Assembly: GCA_934351925.1 (NCBI GenBank)
Contig: CAKRJT010000008.1
Coordinates: forward strand, 1 to 64,000
Direction of reading: 5' to 3'
Origin: an uncultured Lachnospiraceae bacterium
GTDB taxonomy: Bacteria > Bacillota > Clostridia > Lachnospirales > Lachnospiraceae
Length of the DNA: 64,000 nucleotides
Positions 51,879-61,257 of the stretch are shown here, piece after piece. How positions within the stretch are numbered: position 1 is the stretch's first letter; each line of letters starts with the position of its first letter. A program made the translations under genes and the position numbers. Under the pieces are notes generated by a model, which was given only the letters and a program-made list of their open reading frames with translations, had not been told where the DNA came from and ran no database searches.

Positions 51879-53384
51879 CTAGTCCTCATGCTCAAATATT
51901 ATAAGCTCCGCGTTATTCTTTTCCGAGATGACAAATCTCTTTACCACTCTGTAAGCCGAATTCTTCGAATATCTCACAGCCATCTGCGGATTTCTCGAAT
52001 ACATTATAATTCTTCCCTCAGCAGTCAGGTGTCTGTTGGCACAGATAAAAAATCTCTTATAGATATTGTCAAGCTCAAGTGTCACCTTGTCATTCATGGC
52101 AAACGGCATGTCCGTGAATATCTCATCGAAAAGATATTCATGCTCGAAGGTGAAGAAATCCCTGTTTACATAATGAACAATCTGCTCCGCCGCCTCGGTG
52201 TTCACTTTCGCCCCCGCGATTGCCTCACCGTTTATGTCGAGCCCGTATGAGGTGTTCGCCTTGACCACCTTCTGCCTCTCAATGAGCATCGTTCCCACAC
52301 CGCAGAACGGGTCGAGCACCTGTGCATCGGTCGCCATGTATTCCTTGGCAAGTTCAACTAAAAGCGCCGCGTTCACCGGCTTAATTGAAGCTGCAATATG
52401 CTTCTTAAAATAGGAAAAGCGCTCGTCCTCAATCGTGTACAGCTTTAACAGCATATTAAGCTTATGCTCCTTGTTCTCGATAAGCCTCAGCTCAATCTCG
52501 TAATCGGAAGCGGAATTAATGAGTGTTCTTCTGCTCTGTCTCTCAAGTTCTCCCGAAAATCTTCTGACGAACTTTCCCTTCTTCTCCATTTCGAGCGTGC
52601 TCTTCAGCTCTACCCTGAAGTAGAACGGCCGGTTCTTCTCTCCCATATGAAGCCTGTTAAGAAGCTTTACAAGTCCTGACTCCGTAAGTGTCTTAGCCGC
52701 CGTCTCCGGCTCGAACCCGCATGCCGTACATCCAGGTATGACAAAAAGCACATCGCTGTAAGTTCTCACACTTCCAAGAAATGAAATATTATCCGTTGCA
52801 AAACGGACACCGCCCTTGAACGGCAGTACCTTCACGCCATTCTCCTCAAGCTGTGCCTTAGTCACGTCCATATTGAGCCTGTTGGTGATAAGTATACCCT
52901 CGACCTCGCCATCTAAGCGCCCAAAACCCTTGAATTTATGCCTTTTTATGCCCTCGCAGGAAATGACAAGCTCCGTCAGAGCCTTCATCTCCTCGTCGAC
53001 ATGTTTTCTGTTCTCCGGCGTTATCTCGGTGCGTGACAGCTCATCCATGCACTCCTTAAAATACGGAAGGTACTCCTCAATATCATAGCCCTTAAGTGCC
53101 TCAAGATATGCCGAGCGCACGAAGAGCTGGCTCTCCTTCTTGTAGCCGTCGACAAGAGCCTGCGTGAAATCGGACATATCCAGCTCTCCCATGAGGAGAG
53201 CTGCATTCTTTCTCACCTTCGCATCATCGCTGTCAAGGAAGTGCTTCATGGATTCGATATCGTCCTCGACAAGCTCAAACAAATCGTTCATGTGTGCATC
53301 GTCCTTGACGGCGCTGCGGAGTGCACTAAGACTCTGTCTTGTATCTATGCCTCTTTTGGCATTTTCATAAAGTTCTCTAACCAT
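51879..53384 (-). CDS. HEAT-repeat plus THUMP-type RNA methyltransferase
   Basis: A 501-residue protein. Residues 1-145 look like HEAT-type helical repeats ('DDAKVRKNAALLMGELDMSDFTQALVDGY' in part). The middle 150-310 is a THUMP-like/ferredoxin-like region. Residues 330-501 form a SAM methyltransferase of the Trm14/RlmL type: 'VLDPFCGVGTMLIERQKV' and the catalytic 'IFTDMPFAMND' (D-M-P-F). This class makes N2-methylguanosine in tRNA or rRNA; the target is unknown. Its ATG lies two bases after the purA stop, so the genes are coupled. Confidence 0.8.
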   Translation of the reverse strand: MVRELYENAKRGIDTRQSLSALRSAVKDDAHMNDLFELVEDDIESMKHFLDSDDAKVRKNAALLMGELDMSDFTQALVDGYKKESQLFVRSAYLEALKGYDIEEYLPYFKECMDELSRTEITPENRKHVDEEMKALTELVISCEGIKRHKFKGFGRLDGEVEGILITNRLNMDVTKAQLEENGVKVLPFKGGVRFATDNISFLGSVRTYSDVLFVIPGCTACGFEPETAAKTLTESGLVKLLNRLHMGEKNRPFYFRVELKSTLEMEKKGKFVRRFSGELERQSRRTLINSASDYEIELRLIENKEHKLNMLLKLYTIEDERFSYFKKHIAASIKPVNAALLVELAKEYMATDAQVLDPFCGVGTMLIERQKVVKANTSYGLDINGEAIAGAKVNTEAAEQIVHYVNRDFFTFEHEYLFDEIFTDMPFAMNDKVTLELDNIYKRFFICANRHLTAEGRIIMYSRNPQMAVRYSKNSAYRVVKRFVISEKNNAELIIFEHED

Positions 53385-53386
53385 AA

Positions 53387-54673
53387 TTATAATCTGCTGG
53401 TTCTCTTGATGATATCATGTCTCTTAGGACCGTTCGATACGAGAGTGATAGGTGCCTGAATTTCCTGCTCGATGGCATCGATGTAATCTCTGCATGCCTG
53501 CGGCAGCTCATCGTAATTCTTAATGCCTCTGATATCGCACTTCCAGCCAGGCATCTTCTTGAGAACAGGCTTAGCCTTCTCAAGCTTGTAGGTTGTAGGG
53601 AAGTCCTTCACGATCTCGCCGTCAATCTCGTAGCCTACGCACATAGGAATCTCATCGAGGTATCCCAATACGTCGAGCACTGTGAGTGCAACCTCAGTTG
53701 TTCCCTGCATACGCACACCGTAACGAGTCGCAACCGCATCGAACCAGCCCATACGTCTCGGACGGCCTGTTGTAGCTCCGAACTCACCGCCGTCGCCGCC
53801 GCGTCTTCTGAGCTCATCAGCCTCATCTCCGAATATCTCGCTGACAAATGCGCCCGCGCCAACTGCTGAGGAGTATGCCTTCACAACCGTGACAACGTCC
53901 TTAATCTCGGAAGCCGGAATACCTGCGCCGATAGCGCCGTAAGCGGCAAGCGTCGAGGAAGATGTCACCATCGGATAAATTCCGTGGTCAGGATCCTTGA
54001 GTGCTCCGAGCTGTCCCTCGAGAAGAATGTTCCTGCCCTCCTTTATTGCGTTGTGTAAGAAGAGCGATACATCTGCAACATAAGGCTCAACCATATCCCT
54101 GTAGGAAAGCATGAGCCTGAATACCTCATCGGCATCGAGAAGAGGCTTATGGTAAAGATGCTCGAGCAGAATGTTCTTGTATGCGACAACTCTCTCGACC
54201 TTCTCCTTAAGTGAAGCCTCATCGAAGAGCTCACTCACCTGGAAGCCGATCTTAGCGTATTTATCTGAGTAGAATGGAGCAATACCCGACTTGGTAGAGC
54301 CGAAGGACTTACCCGCAAGTCTTGCCTCCTCATATGTATCAAAGTCAACATGGTACGGCATGAGTATCTGTGCTCTGTCAGAGACAAGAATCTTAGGTGT
54401 AGGCACACCTCTGTCCTCCAAGCTCTTAATCTCATTGAAGAGATATGGAATGTTGAGCGCAACTCCGTTACCTATAACGCTTGTGGTGTGATTGTAGAAT
54501 ACACCCGACGGAAGAAGATGAAGTGCGAACTTGCCATAGTCATTGATAATGGTATGGCCTGCATTGCTTCCTCCCTGAAAACGAACAATAATATCCGACT
54601 CCTCAGCAAGCATATCTGTAATCTTACCCTTGCCTTCGTCTCCCCAGTTTGCTCCGACAATAGCCTTAACCAT
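53387..54673 (-). CDS. purA: Adenylosuccinate synthetase
   Basis: A 428-residue enzyme that joins IMP and aspartate using GTP, the first step to AMP. The P-loop-like 'GANWGDEGKGKITDML', 'QGGSNAGHTI', 'STLAAYGAIGAGIP' and 'GEFGATTGRPRRMGWFD' segments are diagnostic. Length is normal. GGAGG lies before the ATG. purB, the next enzyme of the pathway, lies 8 kb away on the same strand. Confidence 0.96.
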   Translation of the reverse strand: MVKAIVGANWGDEGKGKITDMLAEESDIIVRFQGGSNAGHTIINDYGKFALHLLPSGVFYNHTTSVIGNGVALNIPYLFNEIKSLEDRGVPTPKILVSDRAQILMPYHVDFDTYEEARLAGKSFGSTKSGIAPFYSDKYAKIGFQVSELFDEASLKEKVERVVAYKNILLEHLYHKPLLDADEVFRLMLSYRDMVEPYVADVSLFLHNAIKEGRNILLEGQLGALKDPDHGIYPMVTSSSTLAAYGAIGAGIPASEIKDVVTVVKAYSSAVGAGAFVSEIFGDEADELRRRGGDGGEFGATTGRPRRMGWFDAVATRYGVRMQGTTEVALTVLDVLGYLDEIPMCVGYEIDGEIVKDFPTTYKLEKAKPVLKKMPGWKCDIRGIKNYDELPQACRDYIDAIEQEIQAPITLVSNGPKRHDIIKRTSRL

Positions 54674-54772
54674 GGTTATTCCTCCTAATAGTCAATAATA
54701 GTGTATGAGTTTATCATACTTATAATTTAATAATATAAGCCCCTGCATATGCTCTGAAGCCCATACCCATAT

Positions 54773-54801
54773 AGTATACTATAAAATTCTTTTTATGTAA
54801 A
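54773..54801 (-). promoter_or_regulatory. purA: Promoter of purA
   Basis: TTTACA (54796-54801) and TATACT (54773-54778) with a 17-base spacer on the minus strand. The leader is about 93 bases; no purine riboswitch was recognised in it. Confidence 0.65.
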
Positions 54802-54867
54802 TGCGATATGGCAAAAAAGTAAAATTGTGCACAAGTCTCACACTCACTGCCGGATATCCTCCGGTCA

Positions 54868-56250
54868 TTACATATCTTTTCCTTTTTCACATTCCTCGAG
54901 CACCTCAAAGAAATTCTCGAAGGTCTTTTTGCAGCACATCGGGTTCTCTATCACAATTCCGTCCGCCGCAAGCCCCGTCACACTGAACGCCATCGCCATT
55001 CTGTGGTCGTCAAAGGTCTTGATGTGTGCAGGCTGTGGTTCTCCGTGGCAGATATAGATACCCTCTTTTCCTCTCTCCTCAAACGTACCGCACTCTATCC
55101 CCATCGCACGCAGATTTGTGAGTACCGCCTCTATCCTGTCGGACTCCTGAAGTCTTATGTGCCCGATGTTATGTATCCTCGTCGTCCCCCGTGCAAACGG
55201 AGCTATCGCAGCGAGCGTCATCGTCTGGTCGGAAAAATCATTCATATCCACATCCACAGCACTTAGTATCCCCTCCTCCGGGGCTTCAACCTCTATTCCC
55301 GCATCGGTCTGCAAAGCCTTACAGCCCATCTTTTCAAGCACCTCAAGAAATTTCATGTCGCCCTGCATCATTCCATGACTGCTGCCTGCGACGGTCACTT
55401 TCCCTCCGGTTACAGCCGCTGCTGCCCAGAAATAGCAGGCTGCTGAGATGTCCGGCTCAATGTGATAGCTCCCCGCATTATAACGCTGTCCTGCCGCCAC
55501 ATGATAGTCGTGCCCGTCATAGACCACCTCACAGCCGAAGTCCTTCATCATCGCGGCGGTTATCCTGATGTATGCCCCGTCCGTCTTTTGGCTCGTTATT
55601 CTGATATCAAGTCCCTCCGGCACGAGAACTCCCGCCATCATAAGCGCACTTAAAAACTGTGTGCTTCTACTTATATCGACGCTCGTGACAACTCTACCGG
55701 CAGGCTTTTCCTGCCCCTTTTCCTTCATCGTTTCCTTCGTGTTTTCCCCCGCGTCCTGTCCTTCCGCTGAAATGCCGAACCTTCTTCCTTTTACCTTAAC
55801 CGGAAGATGCCCCCTTTCTCCGAGATACTCAAAATGCGCTCCCATCTGCGTGAGCGCATCAAACAGTGCATCCATAGGTCTCGCCTGCATCTGCCGCGTG
55901 GCATTTATGGTGTATTCCCCGTCCGACAAGGCAAGCATGGCAGTGAGAAAGCGCGCCGCCGTGCCGGCACTTCCAACATCTATCGAGCCTGTCTTGTTCG
56001 GAATGTCCCCGCCTTGCCCGTCAAGCTCAACCCTCTTGTCAGTCTCGTCCACGACGATATTATATCCCAGCGACTTCAGACTTCCTATAAAATGTCTGGA
56101 GTCATCCGAAAATAGTGCTCCCTCAAGCACCGAATGTCCCTTCGCCATCGCCGCCATGAAAAGCGCCCTGTTAGTCACGCTCTTAGAACCCGGCACCGTC
56201 ACACACGCCTCTATCGGGTGCACCGCTTTTTTTACCTCATATATATCCAT
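54868..56250 (-). CDS. aroA: 3-phosphoshikimate 1-carboxyvinyltransferase (EPSP synthase)
   Basis: A 460-residue enzyme of the shikimate pathway that adds enolpyruvate from PEP to shikimate-3-phosphate. 'TVPGSKSVTNRALFMAAM' gives the substrate Lys, 'DVGSAGTAARFLTAMLAL' the PEP loop, and 'IGHIRLQESDRIEAVLTNLR' (in part) the C-terminal landmark. A Lys/Glu-rich insert near residues 165-190 makes it about 30 residues longer than most. The ATG at 56250 has GAGGA six bases upstream; one 36 bases earlier has no site. Confidence 0.94.
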   Translation of the reverse strand: MDIYEVKKAVHPIEACVTVPGSKSVTNRALFMAAMAKGHSVLEGALFSDDSRHFIGSLKSLGYNIVVDETDKRVELDGQGGDIPNKTGSIDVGSAGTAARFLTAMLALSDGEYTINATRQMQARPMDALFDALTQMGAHFEYLGERGHLPVKVKGRRFGISAEGQDAGENTKETMKEKGQEKPAGRVVTSVDISRSTQFLSALMMAGVLVPEGLDIRITSQKTDGAYIRITAAMMKDFGCEVVYDGHDYHVAAGQRYNAGSYHIEPDISAACYFWAAAAVTGGKVTVAGSSHGMMQGDMKFLEVLEKMGCKALQTDAGIEVEAPEEGILSAVDVDMNDFSDQTMTLAAIAPFARGTTRIHNIGHIRLQESDRIEAVLTNLRAMGIECGTFEERGKEGIYICHGEPQPAHIKTFDDHRMAMAFSVTGLAADGIVIENPMCCKKTFENFFEVLEECEKGKDM

Positions 56251-56533
56251 GCTATGTCCTCGTTTCTGCAATAATCTCTGCCGCAATATGCTGTATGCAG
56301 CTATTAAAAAGCCAAACGCCCTGCTGCAAAAGTTACCTTTATCTAAATATTATCACCCGGCCTGCCCGTTGGCAAGCTGTGTTTACTGCATTTACGACTG
56401 CATTTACCGTGTCAAGTTGCACTTGCTTATGTCAGGAAAGTATATTATTATAAAGCCCTGATGTCATGCTGATTTTTACATCGGCAAATTTCCAATTGCA
56501 TACTGCAAATCATATAAAGAAAGGATTTTTAAG

Positions 56534-57781
56534 ATGAATAAAAACGCTCCCAAAAGAAAGAGCAGAAACCGCAAAAAATCATATCTGCTCCCCGTTCTCT
56601 TACTGCTGTGCCTCATAGTTCTCACCGCAGCGCTGATATCAGTCCTGTCAAACAAGCCGGTGAAACAGAACAGCACTTCAACAACCGCCCCTGACACCGG
56701 AAATGTTTCGGATGCCACCGCAGATACGACAACCGAGCCGACGATACCGCAGGTAAGCTTCTTCGGAAAAGAATACGCACAGGATATCACTGAACTTACG
56801 CTCCCCGAAAGTGGCATCGCCGCACTCGAGCATGAAACCGTATATTCGTGCATCTGTGACGCTCTTAATTCCTTTACTGAGCTTGAGCTTATGGATGTGC
56901 GTGCCGCAGCTCTCACCTTGGACGAGATGACCTCATTAAAGGAAAACTACCCTTCTGTCAGATTTATATGGAATGTGGATTTGTACGGGACGGAGCTCTC
57001 CTCTGATGACACAGAGGCTGATATAAGCGGAATTGTAATCACCGATATTGAAACCTTAAAGACGAGGCTCCGGCTTCTTTACAGCCTTACCTATCTGGAT
57101 ATGTGCGACTGCGGACTCACAAATGAACAGATGGAGGAGCTGCAAAATGAATTTCCACAGATTAAGTTTGTCTGGAAGGTTACACTCGGTCTGTGGACAA
57201 TAAGAACCGACACCGTGGCATTCTCGACGTTGAAGGACGGAACCATAACCTACCGCCTCACCAACGACGACTGCAAGGTGTTAAAATACTGCACCGACAT
57301 GGTCGCACTTGACCTCGGTCACAACAAGGTCACCGACCTGTCCTTTCTCGAATTCATGCCCGAGCTGAAAATATTGATACTGGTGGACAACTGGCTCACC
57401 GACACACAGTCACCGTACCTTTACGACCTGTCGATGCTCAAATACTGTCCAAAGCTTATGTACCTTGAATTTTTTGTGGGAGATGTGACGGATATAAGTG
57501 TGTTCGACTACCTGCCAAATCTGGTTGACCTAAATATAAGCTACAACCCTATAAGCGATGTCTCACACCTTCTCAATTTCACGAAGCTGGAGCGCCTCTA
57601 CATTGAACACACCAGCCTGACCGAACAGGACTATGAGCTTCTGAAAGAAACCTATCCCGATGCCTACATCGTATATTACGGTGATGGCTCCGTCGACCAA
57701 GGCTGGCGTGAACATGAGAGATATTTTGCAATGATAGATATGTTTCACAATAATTATGTGAACGACCTTTTTAAGGACTAA
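56534..57781 (+). CDS. Membrane-anchored leucine-rich repeat protein
   Basis: A 415-residue protein with a strongly basic N-terminus, one transmembrane anchor (residues 17-38), a Ser/Thr-rich spacer and an external domain. Residues about 235-385 hold leucine-rich repeats ('MVALDLGHNKVTDLSFLEFM', 'LPNLVDLNISYNPISDVSHL'). No LPXTG or other anchor is seen at the C-terminus. LRR domains bind proteins or glycans; the ligand is unknown. AAAGGA lies about nine bases before the ATG. Its stop overlaps the 3' end of the convergent permease gene by four bases. Confidence 0.85.
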   Translation: MNKNAPKRKSRNRKKSYLLPVLLLLCLIVLTAALISVLSNKPVKQNSTSTTAPDTGNVSDATADTTTEPTIPQVSFFGKEYAQDITELTLPESGIAALEHETVYSCICDALNSFTELELMDVRAAALTLDEMTSLKENYPSVRFIWNVDLYGTELSSDDTEADISGIVITDIETLKTRLRLLYSLTYLDMCDCGLTNEQMEELQNEFPQIKFVWKVTLGLWTIRTDTVAFSTLKDGTITYRLTNDDCKVLKYCTDMVALDLGHNKVTDLSFLEFMPELKILILVDNWLTDTQSPYLYDLSMLKYCPKLMYLEFFVGDVTDISVFDYLPNLVDLNISYNPISDVSHLLNFTKLERLYIEHTSLTEQDYELLKETYPDAYIVYYGDGSVDQGWREHERYFAMIDMFHNNYVNDLFKD

Positions 57782-58647
57782 CCCTTGACTGCACCTAATG
57801 CAATACCCTGTACTATATATTTTGACAAGAAAATATACACAACGATTACAGGGAAAATCGAAAAAGCAATCGTAACATAGACCTGACCCATATCAAACTT
57901 TAACCAGTCAGCACTTCTTAGCTGCGCTATAAGGATCGGAAGTGTTTTTACGCTGTCTTTCTTGAGCACAAGCGCAGGAACAAAGTAATTGTTCCAGCTT
58001 GAAACAAAAGTGAATATTGCCTGTACGGCAATCGCAGGCTTCATTATAGGAAGCACAATATGATTAAATGTATAGAATTCGCCGGAGCCGTCTATTCTTG
58101 ACGCTTCTATAATTGCGAGAGGCAGCGTACTCTCCATGTACTGCTTCATATAATAGAAGGTTACCGGCGCTGCGATTGAAGGAACTGTAAGCGGAATAAA
58201 TGTATCAATAAGATGCAGTTTATCCATAAACTTGATAAATCCAAGCGCAGTCACCTGACTCGGTATCATCATAACCGCAAGAATAAATGCAAATATAAAC
58301 TTTTTAAGTTTAAAATCGTACACATGAATTGCATACGCCGTCATTGCTGAAAAGTATGTACACAGCACGGCACTCAGCGAAGAAATAATTATGCTGTTAA
58401 TCATGCCTGATACAATAGGCTGAGTGCCATGTATTACATGATCCCAGTTTACGAGCAGGCTTTTCCCCGGCATTATGGAAAATCCTCTCTGTATCTCAGC
58501 ATGCGATTTCGTCGCATTCACAAAAAGTACATAAAACCAGAACAGGCACAGAATAGATATCAGTGTGAGGACAATATATGCCACCGCTCTTCTTATATGA
58601 ATTGAATCTCTTTTTTCTTTCTTTCCATCTGCTTTGCTCATAATCAT
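57778..58647 (-). CDS. Sugar ABC permease (MalG-like, CUT1)
   Basis: A 289-residue permease with six membrane segments. EAA loop 'IEASRIDGSGEFYTFNHIVLPIMKP' and C-terminus 'YIVQGIALGAVKG' are standard for this subunit. It is the last gene of the LacI-controlled importer operon and has no T-run terminator of its own; convergent with the LRR gene. Confidence 0.92.
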   Translation of the reverse strand: MIMSKADGKKEKRDSIHIRRAVAYIVLTLISILCLFWFYVLFVNATKSHAEIQRGFSIMPGKSLLVNWDHVIHGTQPIVSGMINSIIISSLSAVLCTYFSAMTAYAIHVYDFKLKKFIFAFILAVMMIPSQVTALGFIKFMDKLHLIDTFIPLTVPSIAAPVTFYYMKQYMESTLPLAIIEASRIDGSGEFYTFNHIVLPIMKPAIAVQAIFTFVSSWNNYFVPALVLKKDSVKTLPILIAQLRSADWLKFDMGQVYVTIAFSIFPVIVVYIFLSKYIVQGIALGAVKG

Positions 58648-58656
58648 CCCCCCCTC

Positions 58657-59586
58657 CTAATCCTTCTTGCGATACATGACAGAATAAATCACGAGGCTCA
58701 ATATTGCTGTTATAATAAACAGGAATACCGAAAGTGCTCCGCCAAGTCCATAGTTCCTGCTATATAGGTGCTGGTTCAGATACATTATGAGTGTCTTAGT
58801 CGACTCTGCCGGCGCACCGGAACCATTTGTGAGTATCTGAGGTACATCAAACATCTGTATACCACCGATCATGGAGGTTATAATAACATATATCAGAATA
58901 GGCTTCAGAAGCGGAAGCGTTATTCTGTAAAATCTCTGCCACGAGCTGGCTCCATCCACCTCTGCAGCCTCAAACAAGGAAGGGTCTATTCCCATTATTC
59001 CTGCCATCAGTATAATCGTCGTATTTCCAAACCACATCAGAAAATTCATGAAACCGACAAGCCCTCTGGTTGCCCATACGCTTGAAAAAAATCTTACCGG
59101 ATTATCGGCTGTAACAATTCCAAGTTTAATCAGTATTGCATTGATAGGTCCCACATCTGAGAACAATGCAAAAAACAACATGGAAAATGCCGAAGCCATT
59201 ATCAGGTTCGGAAGATAAATGACTGTCTTGAAAAATCTGCTTCCCTTTAGCTTCAGTCTGATATCGGAAAACCACTGCCCTAAAAGCAGCGACACCAATA
59301 TCTGCGGCACAAAGCCGATAACCCACATTATAAGTGTGTTGGCTGTGTATTTGAGTATGCTCGCATCGGAAAATATTGTCACATAGTTGGCAAGCCCGAC
59401 CCAGTTAGGTCCTATCTGTTTGAGACCTGCACGGTAATTTTCAAAAAAGCTGTTAAAAATCGTACTGAACAGCGGCACAAGCTGAAAGGCAACATATACA
59501 AGCACAAATGGAATTAAAAAGATATAACCCCACTTGTTATACCTCACCACCTTGCTTTTGCCGCGCGAATTACGGACATCTCTCAT
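58657..59586 (-). CDS. Sugar ABC permease (MalF-like, CUT1)
   Basis: A 309-residue permease. 'WGYIFLIPFVLVYVAFQLVP' opens the first membrane segment; EAA loop 'FEAAEVDGASSWQRFYRITLPLLKP'. I start at the ATG 59586, preceded by AGAGG, rather than 105 bases upstream inside the hairpin region. It pairs with the MalG-like subunit nine bases downstream. Confidence 0.92.
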   Translation of the reverse strand: MRDVRNSRGKSKVVRYNKWGYIFLIPFVLVYVAFQLVPLFSTIFNSFFENYRAGLKQIGPNWVGLANYVTIFSDASILKYTANTLIMWVIGFVPQILVSLLLGQWFSDIRLKLKGSRFFKTVIYLPNLIMASAFSMLFFALFSDVGPINAILIKLGIVTADNPVRFFSSVWATRGLVGFMNFLMWFGNTTIILMAGIMGIDPSLFEAAEVDGASSWQRFYRITLPLLKPILIYVIITSMIGGIQMFDVPQILTNGSGAPAESTKTLIMYLNQHLYSRNYGLGGALSVFLFIITAILSLVIYSVMYRKKD

Positions 59587-59624
59587 GTTAATCCTCTTTT
59601 CTGAGCGGTTTATCGCGAAGAGGC

Positions 59625-59732
59625 GATGAGAAATTTGCGCAGGCAATTTCTCATCTGCCATAAAAAGCAATTTGTTTTCGCCCGGAAACAAATTGCATGT
59701 GTTAAAAATAAGCTATCAGGCTTATTTTTAGC
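59625..59732. repeat. Three consecutive perfect hairpins between binding-protein and permease genes
   Basis: Stem one 11 bp (59625-59635 / 59645-59655), stem two 11 bp (59667-59677 / 59686-59696), stem three about 13 bp with one G-T pair (59701-59713 / 59720-59732). Their sequences are unrelated. With the terminator at 59756-59793 they form a block that probably protects the binding-protein mRNA and limits read-through into the permeases. Confidence 0.75.
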
Positions 59733-59755
59733 ACTCAGCCTCCTAACATTTTAAT

Positions 59756-59793
59756 AAAAAACATGCCCGCCCCCTTATAGAGCAGGCATGTTT
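59756..59793 (-). terminator. Terminator after the sugar-binding protein gene
   Basis: A 10-bp stem (59761-59770 / 59782-59791, one G-T pair) followed on the minus strand by TTTTT, 28 bases past the stop. Partial read-through would set the subunit ratio. Confidence 0.8.
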
Positions 59794-59820
59794 ATTAAAC
59801 ATCCTTCATTTCCATGCAGC

Positions 59821-61173
59821 TTATTCAGCCTTGATGTCAGGATACTTGACAACTATGTTCTTCTTGAAGTTGGCGAGCGCCTCATCAAGTGTCGCATTTC
59901 CGTTGAAGTAGTCCTTCATCGCCTTCTGTATCTCCTCTGTACAGCCCTGATCGTATGATGAGAGATTGCTGAGGTCTATCTTTTCTGCTCCCGCACAGAA
60001 CATTGCAAGTGGGTTCTGTCCGCCGAGCACCTTGCTCGAGTAAGATGTATCCGCTGCCATCTCCTCCATCGCAGGCTTGTTGTTAACGAAATCGTTCTTC
60101 TCCTTAACGATCTTGGTCATAATCTCCTTGTTGGTTGTGAGCTGTCTCATAATGTCGGCTACGAGTGTAGGGTTATCTGTTCCCTTAGCTGCACAGATCC
60201 ATGTACCGCCCCAGAAGAAGCCCTGAGGTCCCTCAGTCGCTGCCCAGCCGCCCTTGGCTGCTATACTGTCAGGGTTATCAACACCCATTGAGAAATCCAC
60301 AAACCATGCAGGTCCAAAGTAGCAGAATACCTTTCCTTCAGGATAGAAGCCCTTGTTCCAGGTGTCGTCCCAGAGAGTTGACTGGTTGTTGTAGCCCTTC
60401 TCCGTGAAGGTCTTGGTCTGCTCAACCCATTTCATAATGCTGTCATCTATCACAAGCTTGCCGTCAACAACCCAAGGTGAGGATACATTGTTCGAGAATA
60501 CTCGGAATGTATCATCAAATCCCGATACCATGTAGTAGCCGCCCTGCTTCATCTTCTCTGCCGTCTCCTCGAAGGTTGACCAATTGGATACACTCTTTTG
60601 AACCTCAGCAGGATCGTCCGTTCCCAAAACGTCCTTAGCTATGTCGCGGTTATAGATGAGTACGCCCGGACAGCCCTGCCACGAAAGACCCTTTAGAACA
60701 CCCTTGGAGTCAGTTACAATATCCTGAGTATACTTATACTGGTCGGCAATCTCACTGTCGGTTATTCCAAGGTCCTTAATCGACATCGTGTAATCTGTAT
60801 CTACATACTTGAGAGCGTAATCCGCTTCCACAAGAAACATATCAATCTTATCGTCAGCAGCCGCAGAATCCTGCTTTATGAGTGTTTCATCGAGATTATT
60901 CTGGTAAGCATTATTCTGATTCGCAGTGACATGCCACTTGACCGTCACGTCACCAATCTTACCCGATGACTCGTCTATAACCTCATAACCCGGATAATAA
61001 TCTGCAACCCTTGTCTTAAACTCCTCATTCCATACATAAATGTTAAGTACGGAACCTTCCTTTCCATCGGTATTTCCCGCCGATGCATTATTGCTCTTAG
61101 AACACCCTGCAAGAGCTGTCGTTGCCATCATACCCACTAACAACGCTGCCGCAAACCTTTTAAATTTTCTCAT
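59821..61173 (-). CDS. Sugar-binding lipoprotein of the LacI-controlled importer
   Basis: A 450-residue CUT1 solute-binding lipoprotein. Signal peptide with lipobox 'ALAGC' (Cys 24), Ser/Asn-rich linker, then 'LNIYVWNEEFKTRVADYYPGYE' (in part), typical of family 1 binding proteins. The ATG at 61173 has GGAGG six bases upstream; the longer frame overlaps the lacI-type gene and is rejected. The sugar is not predictable. No ATPase gene is nearby. Confidence 0.92.
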   Translation of the reverse strand: MRKFKRFAAALLVGMMATTALAGCSKSNNASAGNTDGKEGSVLNIYVWNEEFKTRVADYYPGYEVIDESSGKIGDVTVKWHVTANQNNAYQNNLDETLIKQDSAAADDKIDMFLVEADYALKYVDTDYTMSIKDLGITDSEIADQYKYTQDIVTDSKGVLKGLSWQGCPGVLIYNRDIAKDVLGTDDPAEVQKSVSNWSTFEETAEKMKQGGYYMVSGFDDTFRVFSNNVSSPWVVDGKLVIDDSIMKWVEQTKTFTEKGYNNQSTLWDDTWNKGFYPEGKVFCYFGPAWFVDFSMGVDNPDSIAAKGGWAATEGPQGFFWGGTWICAAKGTDNPTLVADIMRQLTTNKEIMTKIVKEKNDFVNNKPAMEEMAADTSYSSKVLGGQNPLAMFCAGAEKIDLSNLSSYDQGCTEEIQKAMKDYFNGNATLDEALANFKKNIVVKYPDIKAE

Positions 61174-61209
61174 AGTCTTCCTCCATTCTCCGGTCCGGAA
61201 TCTCAGACC

Positions 61210-61257
61210 TGCCACCCCTTGGCAAATGTGGTAGAAAACCCTTCTAAATTTTCTACC
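61210..61257 (-). promoter_or_regulatory. Two hairpins between the LacI-type and binding-protein genes
   Basis: TGCCA/TGGCA (61210-61214, 61220-61224) and a perfect 9-bp stem GGTAGAAAA/TTTTCTACC (61230-61238, 61249-61257), the latter overlapping the regulator's stop. No T-run; likely transcript processing or a 5' stabiliser for the binding-protein mRNA. Confidence 0.5.

Noticed and set aside
54674..54770. Purine riboswitch before purA
   Set aside because: The conserved loop and junction bases of purine riboswitches were not found.
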